This document shows, one piece after another, positions 40,623-49,365 of a DNA stretch of 64,000 bases. The stretch is from JASHPR01 sp963815375 (lineage in GTDB: Bacteria > Actinomycetota > Actinomycetes > Streptosporangiales > Streptosporangiaceae): positions 682,001 to 746,000 of the forward strand of contig CAWFGX010000002.1 of NCBI GenBank assembly GCA_963815375.1, in the 5' to 3' direction. Numbering within the stretch: the stretch's first letter is position 1; every line of letters starts with the position of its first letter. The notes under the pieces were generated by a model that did no database searches, was not told where the DNA came from, and was given only the letters and a program-made list of their open reading frames with translations. The translations under genes were made by a program, and so were the position numbers.

Positions 40623-43600
40623 ATGACCGAGCAGCCGGACACACGCCGCGCGGAGCTGATCGATGCGGCGCAGGCACGCTGGATCGCCGCGCTGACCGAC
40701 CTGGGCGGACGTAACACACTGCTGTACTACAAGGACCGCCGGGCCGGGACTCTCGACCTCGCCGGGGCTGAGCCTGAGGCGCTTGAGAAGTTCCTGCGCA
40801 CCGGGTCGATCAAGCTGACCCGGCTCTTCGACGACGTGGACGTCCGGGCGGACGCGATCCGGCGGGTGCAGGCCATTCACAGAAAAGCCCGGGAGCTGCT
40901 GGAGGAGCGCGGCATCCGGGCGGCCTACGTCGCGACCGGCATGGCCCGCTGGGACGAGCTGTTCCTTGAGCCCGCCGCGCCGGTGCTGCTGCGCGGCCTG
41001 ACCATCACCCCGACCCGGGCCAGGCACGACGACTTCGACCTCACGCTCGACGACGACGCCGAGGTCAACCCGGTTCTGCTGCACAAGCTGGCCAGCCAGT
41101 ACGGCGCGGACACCGAGGCGCTCGCCGACGAGCCAAGCGACAAGATCTGCGACCTGCTGCGCCGGGCGGCGCTGGCCGCGGAAGTGCCCGGCTTCGACAT
41201 CGCCGACCGGCGGGTGATCGGCACGTTCACGTACGCCAAGCTGCCGATGGTCCGCGACCTGCAGGCAGCCGGCGAGCTGCTGGCTGACAGCGACGTGGTC
41301 GCCGCGATCGCCGGGGATCCGCAAGCCCAGGAACTGCTCGGCACGGATACAGGCAACACGGGTGCTGACGAACGCGAGCCGGACCTGCTGCTGGAATCAC
41401 CGCAGGACGACTACTCGGTCCTGGATGCCGACTCCTCCCAGCGCAGCGCGATCGCCACTGTGCTGTCCGGGCGCAGCCTGGTGATCCACGGGCCGCCCGG
41501 CACCGGCAAGAGCCAGACGATCGCGAACCTCATCACGACGCTGGTCGCCCGCGGCCGGAAGGTCATGTTCGTGGCGGAGAAACGGGCCGCGATCGACGCC
41601 GTGCTGTCCCGGCTGAAGGGCGTGGAGCTTGGCGGCATGGTGCTCGATATCCACGACGGGACCAGGGACCGGGTGCGGATCGCCCGTGATCTCGGCGACT
41701 CCGTAGACGAGGCGCAGCGCGCCGCGCAGCCCAACGTAGGGGATCTGCACAGGCGGCTGACAGACCGGCAGCGACGGCTGTCCGAGCATGTCGCCGCGCT
41801 GCACGAGCCGCATCCGCCGTGGGGAATGACGCCGTTCGCTGTGCAGTCGGCGCTGCTCGGTACCCCGGCGCAGGCCCGTACCCCGGTGCGGCTGGCCGCG
41901 CCGGAGCGGATCGGGCCCCGGGAAGCCGACGACATCCGGGACGAACTGCGGGAGTTCGGCCACCTGGGCGGGTTCACGTTCCGCCCGGGCGCCACCCCGT
42001 GGTTCGGCGCGAGGCTGCGGACCGCCGACGACGCGCGCCGGGCGTGCGACCTGGCAGCCCGGCTGAGCTCGCGCGGCCTGCCGATGCTTGCTCACCGGGT
42101 CACCCGCGCTTGCGAGGAGACCGGCCTGCGGCCGCCGTCCGGCTATGCCGAGGCGCAGCAGCGGATGCGGCTGTTCGCTGACGTCGCCCAGACGCTTCGG
42201 ATGTTCGCGCCAGCAGTCTTTTCATCCAGCCCAGAACGTTTGTCTGCCGCCACCGGGGCCGCGACGGGAATCGGCCTGCGGGAGCGGAGAGCACTGCGCA
42301 AGCAGGCGAGCTCGCTTGCGGTGGGCGGGCAGGAACAGTCCCGCGAGGAGCTCAGCGCCGGCCTGGCCCAGGCGGCCGCGCAGCTCACGCAGTGGCAGCA
42401 GCTCAGCACCGACGGTGGGCGGCCCAGGCTGCCGTCGGGCCTCGCTGACCTGCAAGCCGTGGCGGCCAGCTGTGAGGGAGACCTGGCGGCGCTGCGGTCC
42501 TTCGTGCAGCTCGGCAGCGATCCCGAGCCACTGCTCGCCGCGCTCAGCGCAGACCAGGACACGGCGTGGAAGCTGCCGCGGCTGTACCAGCTCGGTGCCA
42601 GGTTCGATGAGCTGGGCCTCGGCCCGCTGCTGGATGAGCTTTCCCGCCAGGAGGCTGAGCCGGACCTGGCCGCGGCCGCGTTCGACTACGCGTGGTACTG
42701 GGCGATCCTGGACCAGATCCGGGTCCGCGACCCGCGGTATGACTCCAACCACGGCGGTGCCCTGGACGAGATCGCCGACGACTTCCGGGTGCGCGACGTG
42801 GAGCATCTGGCCGCTAACCGGGCTCGCGTGCGCCGGGCCTGGGCGGACCGGCTGCGCGACGCCCAGGACCAGCATCCGCTGCAGGCGCGGGTGATCCGCA
42901 AGCAGGCAGCGCTGCGCCGCGGCCACCTGCCGCTGCGGCGCCTGCTCGACCAGGCAAGCGACGTGCTGTTCGCGATCAAGCCGTGCTGGGCGATGTCGCC
43001 GCTGATGGTCAGTCAGGTACTGCCCGCGGCACGGCTGTTCGACGTGGTGATCTTCGACGAGGCGAGCCAGATCATCCCGGCCGACGCGATCTGCTCGATC
43101 ATGCGCGGGCACCAGATAGTGGTGGCCGGGGACGACCGGCAGCTCCCGCCGACCAACTTCTTCCGCCAGGTCGGTGACGAGAGCGAGGAGCTGGCTGACG
43201 ATGACGAGAGCCTGGTCTCGTTCGGCTCCGGCTTCGAGTCCGTGCTCGACGCGCTGCGCCCGCTGCTGCCGACCCGCGCGCTGGAATGGCACTACCGCAG
43301 CCGCGACGAGCGCCTGGTGGCGTTCTCCAACAGCCGCATCTACGGCGGGGCACTGACCACGTTCCCCGGGGTGTTCACGGACGACTGCCTGCGGCACGTG
43401 GTCGTGGCCCAGAGCCCCGAGCCCGGCCAGGAGGTGTCGGTCACCGCCGAGGTGGACAAGGTAGTGGAACTGGTCCTGGAGCACGCCCGCACCCGCCCGG
43501 CCGAGTCGCTCGGTGTGATCGCGCTGGGCATCCGCCACGCCGAGCGGATTGACGCCGCGCTGCGCATGACCCTGGCTGAGTTCCCGGACCTGGAGGCCTT

Positions 43601-44750
43601 CTTCGCGGAGGACTGCGCAGAGCCGTTCTTCGTCAAGAATCTGGAGCGGGTGCAGGGCGACGAGCGGGACGCGATCATCCTGTCGATTGGGTACGGCAAG
43701 CACCCCGACGGCCGGATGCGCTACCAGTGGGGTCCGCTGCTGCGCGACGGCGGCGAGCGCCGGCTGAACGTGGCGACCACCCGGGCCAAGCACCGGCTGA
43801 CCCTGGTCAGCTCGTTCTCCAGCCGTGACGTCGATCCCGACCGGGTCACGAAGGCGGGGGCCCGGATGCTCGCCGACTACCTGGAGTACGCGGGAGCCGG
43901 AGGCACCACGGTCGGCGCGTCTGGCGGCACGGCGCCCAGCCCGTTCGAGGCCGATGTCCGGGACCGGCTGGCCGCCTGCGGCATCACAGTGGTCCCGCAG
44001 TACGGCGTCGGCGGCTACCGGGTCGACTTCGCGGCGACGCACCCGGAGGACCCGGGCCGCATGGTGCTGGCGATCGAGGCCGACGGTGCGTCATACCGGC
44101 AGTCGGGCAGCGTCCGTGACCGGGACCGGCTGCGCGGCGAGCACCTGCAGCGGCTCGGCTGGAACTTCCACCGGCTGTGGTCAACGAACTGGTTCCACGA
44201 CCCGGACGCCGAGGTCGCCAAGGTCCGCGCGGCCTATGACCGCGCGATCGCGGTCACCGAGCCGCCGCCAGCCGAGGAGCCCCCGGCCAGGCCGCCGGCC
44301 GCTGGCAGTGAACCAAGGCAGGCCGCGGCCGCGGCCGCCGGCACGCAGTCGCCCGCCGCCGCCCAGCCAGCCAATGGCGCCCGCGCCCAGCCGCCCGCCG
44401 CTCAGCCAGCTGACCGCGGCCAGCTGTCCAACGACACCCAGCCGGCCAGCGACACCCAGCCGGCCAGCGACACCCAGCCGGCCAGCGACACCCAGCCGGC
44501 CAGCGACACCCAGCCGGCCAGCGGGGCCCAGCTGGCCGACGGCGGCCAGTCACCCGCCGGCGGCCAGCTGGCGGACGGTGGCGAGCCCTCCGCGGTGGAT
44601 GAGCCAGTCGCGAGCCCGCGCGCCGCGGTCAGCTCAGGCCCGGCTGCCGGCCGGGCGCCTATCACGCCGCCTCCGCCGCGGCCCCGTATGGCGCTGCCCG
44701 GGCCGGGAGGCGGGAACGGCCGACCGCATAACGCGGAGCTTGAGCGTTAG
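40623..44750 (+). CDS. DUF4011-type SF1 helicase with C-terminal PD-(D/E)xK nuclease-like domain
   Basis: The 1375-residue protein starts with a DUF4011 domain (RWIAALTDLGGRNTLLYYKD) and has SF1 helicase motifs split by a long helical insert: Walker A VIHGPPGTGKSQT (about 287-299), Walker B VVIFDEASQI (about 808-817), GDDRQLPPT, LEWHYRSRDERLVAFSN and the motif VI-like NVATTRAKHRLTLV. A restriction-endonuclease-like fold (REase_MTES_1575 type) follows at about 1106-1215, with YRVDF and LAIEADG as candidate catalytic segments. The last 150 residues are low-complexity Pro/Ala/Asp/Thr. GAGGGGTGA precedes the ATG. Such proteins are thought to act in DNA repair or phage defence. It is transcribed alone. 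Confidence 0.88.
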   Translation: MTEQPDTRRAELIDAAQARWIAALTDLGGRNTLLYYKDRRAGTLDLAGAEPEALEKFLRTGSIKLTRLFDDVDVRADAIRRVQAIHRKARELLEERGIRAAYVATGMARWDELFLEPAAPVLLRGLTITPTRARHDDFDLTLDDDAEVNPVLLHKLASQYGADTEALADEPSDKICDLLRRAALAAEVPGFDIADRRVIGTFTYAKLPMVRDLQAAGELLADSDVVAAIAGDPQAQELLGTDTGNTGADEREPDLLLESPQDDYSVLDADSSQRSAIATVLSGRSLVIHGPPGTGKSQTIANLITTLVARGRKVMFVAEKRAAIDAVLSRLKGVELGGMVLDIHDGTRDRVRIARDLGDSVDEAQRAAQPNVGDLHRRLTDRQRRLSEHVAALHEPHPPWGMTPFAVQSALLGTPAQARTPVRLAAPERIGPREADDIRDELREFGHLGGFTFRPGATPWFGARLRTADDARRACDLAARLSSRGLPMLAHRVTRACEETGLRPPSGYAEAQQRMRLFADVAQTLRMFAPAVFSSSPERLSAATGAATGIGLRERRALRKQASSLAVGGQEQSREELSAGLAQAAAQLTQWQQLSTDGGRPRLPSGLADLQAVAASCEGDLAALRSFVQLGSDPEPLLAALSADQDTAWKLPRLYQLGARFDELGLGPLLDELSRQEAEPDLAAAAFDYAWYWAILDQIRVRDPRYDSNHGGALDEIADDFRVRDVEHLAANRARVRRAWADRLRDAQDQHPLQARVIRKQAALRRGHLPLRRLLDQASDVLFAIKPCWAMSPLMVSQVLPAARLFDVVIFDEASQIIPADAICSIMRGHQIVVAGDDRQLPPTNFFRQVGDESEELADDDESLVSFGSGFESVLDALRPLLPTRALEWHYRSRDERLVAFSNSRIYGGALTTFPGVFTDDCLRHVVVAQSPEPGQEVSVTAEVDKVVELVLEHARTRPAESLGVIALGIRHAERIDAALRMTLAEFPDLEAFFAEDCAEPFFVKNLERVQGDERDAIILSIGYGKHPDGRMRYQWGPLLRDGGERRLNVATTRAKHRLTLVSSFSSRDVDPDRVTKAGARMLADYLEYAGAGGTTVGASGGTAPSPFEADVRDRLAACGITVVPQYGVGGYRVDFAATHPEDPGRMVLAIEADGASYRQSGSVRDRDRLRGEHLQRLGWNFHRLWSTNWFHDPDAEVAKVRAAYDRAIAVTEPPPAEEPPARPPAAGSEPRQAAAAAAGTQSPAAAQPANGARAQPPAAQPADRGQLSNDTQPASDTQPASDTQPASDTQPASDTQPASGAQLADGGQSPAGGQLADGGEPSAVDEPVASPRAAVSSGPAAGRAPITPPPPRPRMALPGPGGGNGRPHNAELER
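44441..44530 (+). repeat. 18-base tandem repeat in the helicase tail
   Basis: Four perfect units of GCCGGCCAGCGACACCCA (44441-44512) are flanked by a degenerate fifth (44513-44530). They encode the hexapeptide PASDTQ in tandem. The unit keeps the reading frame, and the region is a disordered tail. Confidence 0.9.
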
Positions 44751-44849
44751 AGCACGCTGAGTGCAGTCGCACGGTGGCCGTGAGTCCCGCGGCTGCCCAG
44801 CTACCCACCGAAAAAAAGACCGGGCGCCGAGCCGCGGGCGCAGGGACGG

Positions 44850-45698
44850 TTACTCGGTCCGGGACGAGGCGTGGGCGAATTGCTGGGTCATCATGCTGGC
44901 CAGGTCGCTGGAGGAGAACTTGTGGTAGCTGGGCTCCTCTTGCTTCTTCCGTCGGCGGCTTTGCGACGCGTACGTTATCCGGCTGATCGCCTCGTCCTCG
45001 CCGACCTTGCGGACGAAGTCGCTCTCGACCTTCAGCGACGCCTGGCCGAACCGGAACGACATGCTCGCGGTGGCGCCTAGCGCTCCTTCTTCCCCGGAGA
45101 CGCCGGCGAAGAGAAAGCCCGCCAGCCGGGCGAATTCCTGGTGCACCGTGCGCAGCGCGTACGACCTGGTACCCGCCTGGTTGTCCGGCCGCTCGACGAG
45201 CAGTACCGAGATGTCCCCGCCCCGTGACGGTGGCAGGCCGAAACAGCTTTCCAGGCCGGGAGCGGTGACGCCGCTTGGCATCTGAACGTCCTTGAGGCCG
45301 TCGCTCACCCACATGTTGACGATCATCCCGGCCTGGAACCCGCGCCGGTGGAACCAGTAGGCCAGCTCGTAGAGGTCGGCCAGCGGGCCGTTGACCGCAA
45401 GCTTGCCGTCCAGGCCGTCGGCGACCACCTTCTCCAGGCTCGCCCCGTGTGGCAGGTGCAGCGTCCCTTCCGCGATGAGCCGGTCGAGTGCCGACTGCAT
45501 GGCTGCCTTGCGGGCGTGGCTGTCGAGCCGGCGGAAGGACGACGCGGCCTCAGGGCGGCGGTCCAGCCCGCGCCTGGCCGGATAGGCACCGGTCACGGCC
45601 AGCACGTCTTCGGGATAGGTGCCGAGGTCGACCTCGGTGGCGTCGCTGACCCGGGCCAGCAGCGCAGGATCGGGCTTAGGAGGCCGGCGGCCGAACAT
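44850..45698 (-). CDS. Hypothetical protein (unknown family)
   Basis: The 282-residue protein starts at ATG 45698 (a GTG three bases earlier is an alternative). It has balanced composition, a helical N-terminal part (LDSHARKAAMQSALDRLIAE), a central alpha/beta region (ISVLLVERPDN, TVHQEFARLAGFLFAG) and a basic, Lys/Arg-rich segment before the end. No signal peptide, membrane helix or motif I can name is present. It lies seven bases after the DUF3592 gene in the same direction, so they are probably co-transcribed. No function is proposed. Confidence 0.7.
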   Translation of the reverse strand: MFGRRPPKPDPALLARVSDATEVDLGTYPEDVLAVTGAYPARRGLDRRPEAASSFRRLDSHARKAAMQSALDRLIAEGTLHLPHGASLEKVVADGLDGKLAVNGPLADLYELAYWFHRRGFQAGMIVNMWVSDGLKDVQMPSGVTAPGLESCFGLPPSRGGDISVLLVERPDNQAGTRSYALRTVHQEFARLAGFLFAGVSGEEGALGATASMSFRFGQASLKVESDFVRKVGEDEAISRITYASQSRRRKKQEEPSYHKFSSSDLASMMTQQFAHASSRTE

Positions 45699-45704
45699 CA
45701 CCGG

Positions 45705-46181
45705 TCAGTCCCCCAGCGCGGCGCGGATCGTGCGGCGGCGGCTGCGGCGCCGGGAGATCAGCGCGAACAGCATCGATACCGGGAGCAGCAGCAGGAAAAT
45801 GGCACCGAAGATCATCTCTCCCAGCGCCGAGCTGGTATCACCGACGTCACTGGCCAGGCTGACGACCTGCGGGTTGCTGGGGTCGTAGACAATGGCCACG
45901 ACCTCTCCCTGGTACACGCTGCTGGGGTCGGCGCCGACGGTGCCCGACACCTCGCGCCCGCTGACCTCGTAGGTCACCTGAATCGTGTCGTCGCCATAAC
46001 CGGTAGTCGCCGTTACCTGAGCGAAGGCCACCTGGCCGCTGCTGGCCAGCGTGTGCGCATTGATGTAGCCCGAGATCCCAAGACCGAGCATGACCGCGCC
46101 GGTAATAATCAGGATGGCCAGCGAGATGATGCTGAGCACGGTCCGGGCCTGCCTGCTCATGGGCCGCCGCCTGCGTCTCAT
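45705..46181 (-). CDS. DUF3592-like membrane protein
   Basis: The 158-residue protein has one N-terminal membrane helix (VLSIISLAILIITGAVMLGLG), an extracytoplasmic beta-rich domain (about residues 45-115) with the DUF3592 pattern (AFAQVTATTGYGDDTIQVTY, VVAIVYDPSNPQVV), and a second helix followed by a basic tail. Such proteins are widespread and uncharacterised. The start could also be the ATG at 46160 (MSRQARTVL), which has AGGCGG in front. It is upstream of and probably co-transcribed with the hypothetical gene. Confidence 0.78.
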   Translation of the reverse strand: MRRRRRPMSRQARTVLSIISLAILIITGAVMLGLGISGYINAHTLASSGQVAFAQVTATTGYGDDTIQVTYEVSGREVSGTVGADPSSVYQGEVVAIVYDPSNPQVVSLASDVGDTSSALGEMIFGAIFLLLLPVSMLFALISRRRSRRRTIRAALGD

Positions 46182-46236
46182 CGTGCTTGCCCATCGCCGC
46201 AGAACACTGACATCACCGGCCAGATGCTACGCCGCG

Positions 46237-46902
46237 TTACGACGCCTTGTCGTAAGTCACGGTGACCTGCTGGAACCCCAGCGAGTGCAGCATGCCGTCG
46301 AGCATGCCTGTGGTGTTCTTCTCTGCGTCCGGCAGCAGCGGGCTCTGCCGGGCGGCAGCCTCGATCTTCTGCTGCGCCAGGATGTAGACCTCCTGCTGGC
46401 TGTTCGGGTTCCCGGAGAAGAAGTTCCCGATGCGGTTGGCCAGCCCCTGCTGCTCGGCGTAGACGTAGGACTGATTCACGTTGAGCACGGCAGGCTCGAG
46501 CTGGGCCGGAGGCAGGCTGACGGTCACCGCCGTCCGGTCCGGCGAGACCTGGAGCGCCTTGCCGCTGAGCTGTGAGAAGTCAACGAACGCGATCTCGGTG
46601 CCCTGCCCGATGAAGAGGGTCTCCGTGCCGGAGATAAACGACGGCAGGAACGACGTCCGGGTAGACAAGTCGACCACTACCTGGAACGACCCACTAGCCG
46701 CCTCGTAACGGCTCAGCGCGGTAATCGACTTCAGCAGCACTGGCCCGCTCCGGTCGGTGGTCGTCGTCGCGAACGGGTTGCGCAACTGCGGCAGCAGGTG
46801 CACAGCGGACGCAACGAGCACAGCGGCGATGAGGACCGCAACCGCCGCCACCAGGCCGATCAGCCGGCCCGCCAGCTTCTCACCGCCTGCGATGCGCATC
46901 AT
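46237..46902 (-). CDS. DUF4230-like membrane-anchored protein
   Basis: The 221-residue protein has one N-terminal membrane helix (LIGLVAAVAVLIAAVLVASAV) followed by an external domain with TDRSGPVLLKSITALSRYEA, the DUF4230 signature, and a helical C-terminal part. The ATG at 46902 gives a normal short cytoplasmic start (MRIAGGEKLAGR after one extra Met); the longer frame from 46941 is less likely. DUF4230 proteins are uncharacterised. It lies 55 bases upstream of the DUF3592 gene on the same strand. Confidence 0.75.
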   Translation of the reverse strand: MMRIAGGEKLAGRLIGLVAAVAVLIAAVLVASAVHLLPQLRNPFATTTTDRSGPVLLKSITALSRYEAASGSFQVVVDLSTRTSFLPSFISGTETLFIGQGTEIAFVDFSQLSGKALQVSPDRTAVTVSLPPAQLEPAVLNVNQSYVYAEQQGLANRIGNFFSGNPNSQQEVYILAQQKIEAAARQSPLLPDAEKNTTGMLDGMLHSLGFQQVTVTYDKAS

Positions 46903-47095
46903 CGAACAGCTCCCGTTCTCCGCCGCCAGGCGCCAGGCCATAGACGAGCGGTTCGGATTTGGCGTGAATCATTTGCCCGCAGCCGGGCAGCGGAACAGTG
47001 GCGCCGCCGGTCCCCCCGATTCCCTGGGCGGCGCTGGGAGGCCCCCGGCAAGGACGCTGGCGGCCTCTCGGGCCCTATCCCAGCTGGAGGAGAAA

Positions 47096-47296
47096 ATGGC
47101 CGAGGGGCGCCGTAGGCGGCTGTGGGGTAGCGGGCCGTGGCGGCCGCGGAACAGGGTTACCGGGTGCCTGTTGTGGATCCTGGGCCTGATCATCGTCCTG
47201 GTCATCCTGTCGCTGCTGTTCGGCGGCTTCCAGAAGGGCACCAAGGCCGGCGGCGCCGGTGCGCCGCGGCCAGTGCCAGTTCATGGGGTGAGGTAA
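47096..47296 (+). CDS. Small single-helix membrane protein
   Basis: The 66-residue protein starts at ATG 47096, preceded by a strong GGAGGAG. It has a basic Arg-rich N-terminus (MAEGRRRRLWG), one membrane helix (GCLLWILGLIIVLVILSLLFGG, quoted in part as ILGLIIVLVILSLLF) and a short Gly/Pro-rich tail. By the positive-inside rule its N-terminus faces the cytoplasm. No family name is known to me. It is followed by a strong hairpin and lies divergent from the DUF4230 gene. Confidence 0.7.
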   Translation: MAEGRRRRLWGSGPWRPRNRVTGCLLWILGLIIVLVILSLLFGGFQKGTKAGGAGAPRPVPVHGVR

Positions 47297-47309
47297 CCGG
47301 GCATCCGCT

Positions 47310-47341
47310 GCGGCCGGGCGGACCGGATGCCGCCCGGCCGC
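47310..47341 (+). terminator. Hairpin terminator after the small membrane protein
   Basis: GCGGCCGGGCGG at 47310-47321 pairs perfectly with CCGCCCGGCCGC at 47330-47341 around an 8-base loop, 13 bases after the stop codon. It lies between convergent genes. Confidence 0.75.
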
Positions 47342-47445
47342 GGGGATGTCGCGGAAAGCCGGTTCAGCCGGCGGCACGCCGTCAGTGATGGCCTCCGTCC
47401 GGCCCGCCGGCGCGAGCGGGTTCGCCGGCGGGCCAGACGAGGCTG

Positions 47446-48069
47446 TTACCGCGAGGCGCCGGAGTCGACCCGCTCGGCGGCGGATTCGGAGTCCTGGTCC
47501 GCGGCAGCCTTGCGCCGGATCGAGAACCTGCTAGTAGTCGGCTGCGCCGGGGTTGGCCGGGTCTCAGGCTCCACAGCTGGGGCGGCAGCGGCTGGCGTTG
47601 CCTCCCGCACGCCGATCACGGAGAAGCGGCCCAGCGCGGCCGCGGCGACCAGCACGATGGCAAGGCCGAGGCCGGTGAAGAAGCCCATCTGCTCCCACAT
47701 GCGCAGCCACGTACCGCCGACCGGAGTTCCGGCCGAGGGGCCGCCCGCTCCAGTCCCGTTCCAGACCGGGCGCAGCAGCATGCCGAGCCCGAACCACACG
47801 CCACTGAGTACGGCCAGCCACGCGCCGAGCAGCGCCATGTGGCGGTAGGAGCTCACGAGCACGATCAGCCCGCCGAGCAGCGCGCCGGCACCCGGCAGGA
47901 TCTCCAGCCACAGCCTGCCCGTGGTGTAGGTCCACGCACTGTCCGGTGTGTAGGCGTAGTGGAAGTAGGGGCCGATGAAGGGAATCAGAGCGCCCCAGGC
48001 ACCCAGCAGCACCAGCAAAAAGCCGCAGAGCGCGCCGCGGCTCCGCGGAACCCGCAGCATCCCGTTCAT
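47446..48069 (-). CDS. Four-helix membrane protein of unknown function
   Basis: The 207-residue protein has four hydrophobic helices (GFLLVLLGAWGALIPFIGPY, LPGAGALLGGLIVLVSSY, LLGAWLAVLSGVWFGLGMLL, FFTGLGLAIVLVAAAALG) with an aromatic external loop (HYAYTPDSAWTYTTG) and a 45-residue polar C-terminal tail. AGGGAAG precedes the ATG. The pattern is common in actinomycetes and unnamed. It is divergent from the channel-like gene. Confidence 0.75.
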   Translation of the reverse strand: MNGMLRVPRSRGALCGFLLVLLGAWGALIPFIGPYFHYAYTPDSAWTYTTGRLWLEILPGAGALLGGLIVLVSSYRHMALLGAWLAVLSGVWFGLGMLLRPVWNGTGAGGPSAGTPVGGTWLRMWEQMGFFTGLGLAIVLVAAAALGRFSVIGVREATPAAAAPAVEPETRPTPAQPTTSRFSIRRKAAADQDSESAAERVDSGASR

Positions 48070-48258
48070 GTGTGATCACTTCCCTTTCTCTGCAGGCTGA
48101 GAGGTTCGTTGGCTGCCTGCGCGCCTCCAGCTACCCTTCCCGTGCCGCTCCATGCGCAGAAGTAAGCGGGTACATACTGTTCGGCGAGCAGCCGGGTCAG
48201 TCTCGGCAGCATGAGCTGCGCAAAGGCACCTGGCGGCCGCGAATCACCGAGGAGGGCC

Positions 48259-49365
48259 ATGGCTGTACCGCTGGCTGGCCGTGACATAGCGGCCGTGGTC
48301 GGCGCGCTGCTTGTGCTCACGGCCGCGCGCAGCATGATCGGCACCGTGATCGTGCCCAGGCCAAGTGCGAGCTGGCTGACCCGGTGGGTCGACTGGCTGG
48401 TAAGCGCGGAGTACCGGGTGCTGACGGGCCTGATCCACGACCACCGGGTGCGCGACCGGCTGCTTGCCTCGCAGGCCGCGGCGATCCTGCTGACGCAGCT
48501 CGTCGCCTGGCTGGTGATCTTCTACGTCGGGTACTCGCTGCTGCTGTGGCCGTTCACCAGTGGAGGCATCACCCACGCGTTCACCAACGCCGGCCCCGCT
48601 CTCTGGGAGATCGGCTCGACCACGGAGCACGGCGCGGCCGAGCGGGCGATCCTGGACATCGCCGCTCTGACCGGCATCATCACGGTCACCCTGCAGATCG
48701 CCTACCTGCCGACCCTGTACTCGGCGTTCAACCGGCGCGAGACCGAGGTAGCACTGCTGAACGCCCGCGCAGGTGTCCCGTCGTGGGGCCCGGAACTGCT
48801 CGCGCGCACTTACTACGCGCTGGGCTCCGGGGTTTCGACGGTCGACACTCTCCCCGGCCTGTACGAGCTGTGGGAGCGGTGGGCTGCTGACGTGGCCGAG
48901 AGCCATACGACCTACCTGCCGCTGGTCCGGTTCCGCTCACCGCGCCCGATGTCGTCCTGGGTGACCGCCCTGCTCGCTGTCCTTGACTCGGCCGCGCTGA
49001 TCCTCGCACTGTCCCCGAATATCGCGCCCAAGGTCCCGGCCCGCCTGTGCCTGCGCAGCGGTTTCCTGTGCTTCAGCGAGGTGGCGCGTGCGATGCGCCT
49101 GCATATCCCTGAACAGCCGGACCCGAGCGCCGGGATCACCGTGACGTACGAGGAGTTCCTCGAGGCGATCAGCACGATGGAGAAGGTCAATTTCCCGACC
49201 GAGCGCAAACCCGAGGACGCGTGGCCGGACTTCGTAGGCTGGCGGGTCAACTACGAGAGGGCGGCGTACGCGATTGCTTACGCCCTCGACGTCGTGCCCG
49301 CGCTGTGGTCCGGCCCGCGGCCGCACCCCCGGCCCCCCATCCCGCCCATCCGGCCACCCAAGTGA
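48259..49365 (+). CDS. Channel-like membrane protein coupled to an M41-like peptidase
   Basis: The 368-residue protein starts at ATG 48259 with GAGGAGGG just upstream. It has an N-terminal helix (VVGALLVLTAARSMIGTVIV), two further helices (LLTQLVAWLVIFYVGYSLLL and, after a pore-loop-like segment containing GSTTEHG, ILDIAALTGIITVTLQIAY), and a long cytoplasmic C-terminal domain with one more hydrophobic stretch. The helix-loop-helix with GSTTEHG recalls the potassium-channel pore layout but lacks the TVGYG filter. Its stop overlaps the next start (GTGA). An ion-channel-like or sensor role is possible. Confidence 0.7.
   Translation: MAVPLAGRDIAAVVGALLVLTAARSMIGTVIVPRPSASWLTRWVDWLVSAEYRVLTGLIHDHRVRDRLLASQAAAILLTQLVAWLVIFYVGYSLLLWPFTSGGITHAFTNAGPALWEIGSTTEHGAAERAILDIAALTGIITVTLQIAYLPTLYSAFNRRETEVALLNARAGVPSWGPELLARTYYALGSGVSTVDTLPGLYELWERWAADVAESHTTYLPLVRFRSPRPMSSWVTALLAVLDSAALILALSPNIAPKVPARLCLRSGFLCFSEVARAMRLHIPEQPDPSAGITVTYEEFLEAISTMEKVNFPTERKPEDAWPDFVGWRVNYERAAYAIAYALDVVPALWSGPRPHPRPPIPPIRPPK

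Noticed and set aside
42222..44042. 606-codon minus-strand frame
   Set aside because: It is a shadow of the large helicase gene, with no ribosome site or motif.
46757..47095. N-terminal extension of the small membrane protein to 46757
   Set aside because: It overlaps the divergent DUF4230 gene, while a strong ribosome site and ATG at 47096 give a normal small membrane protein.
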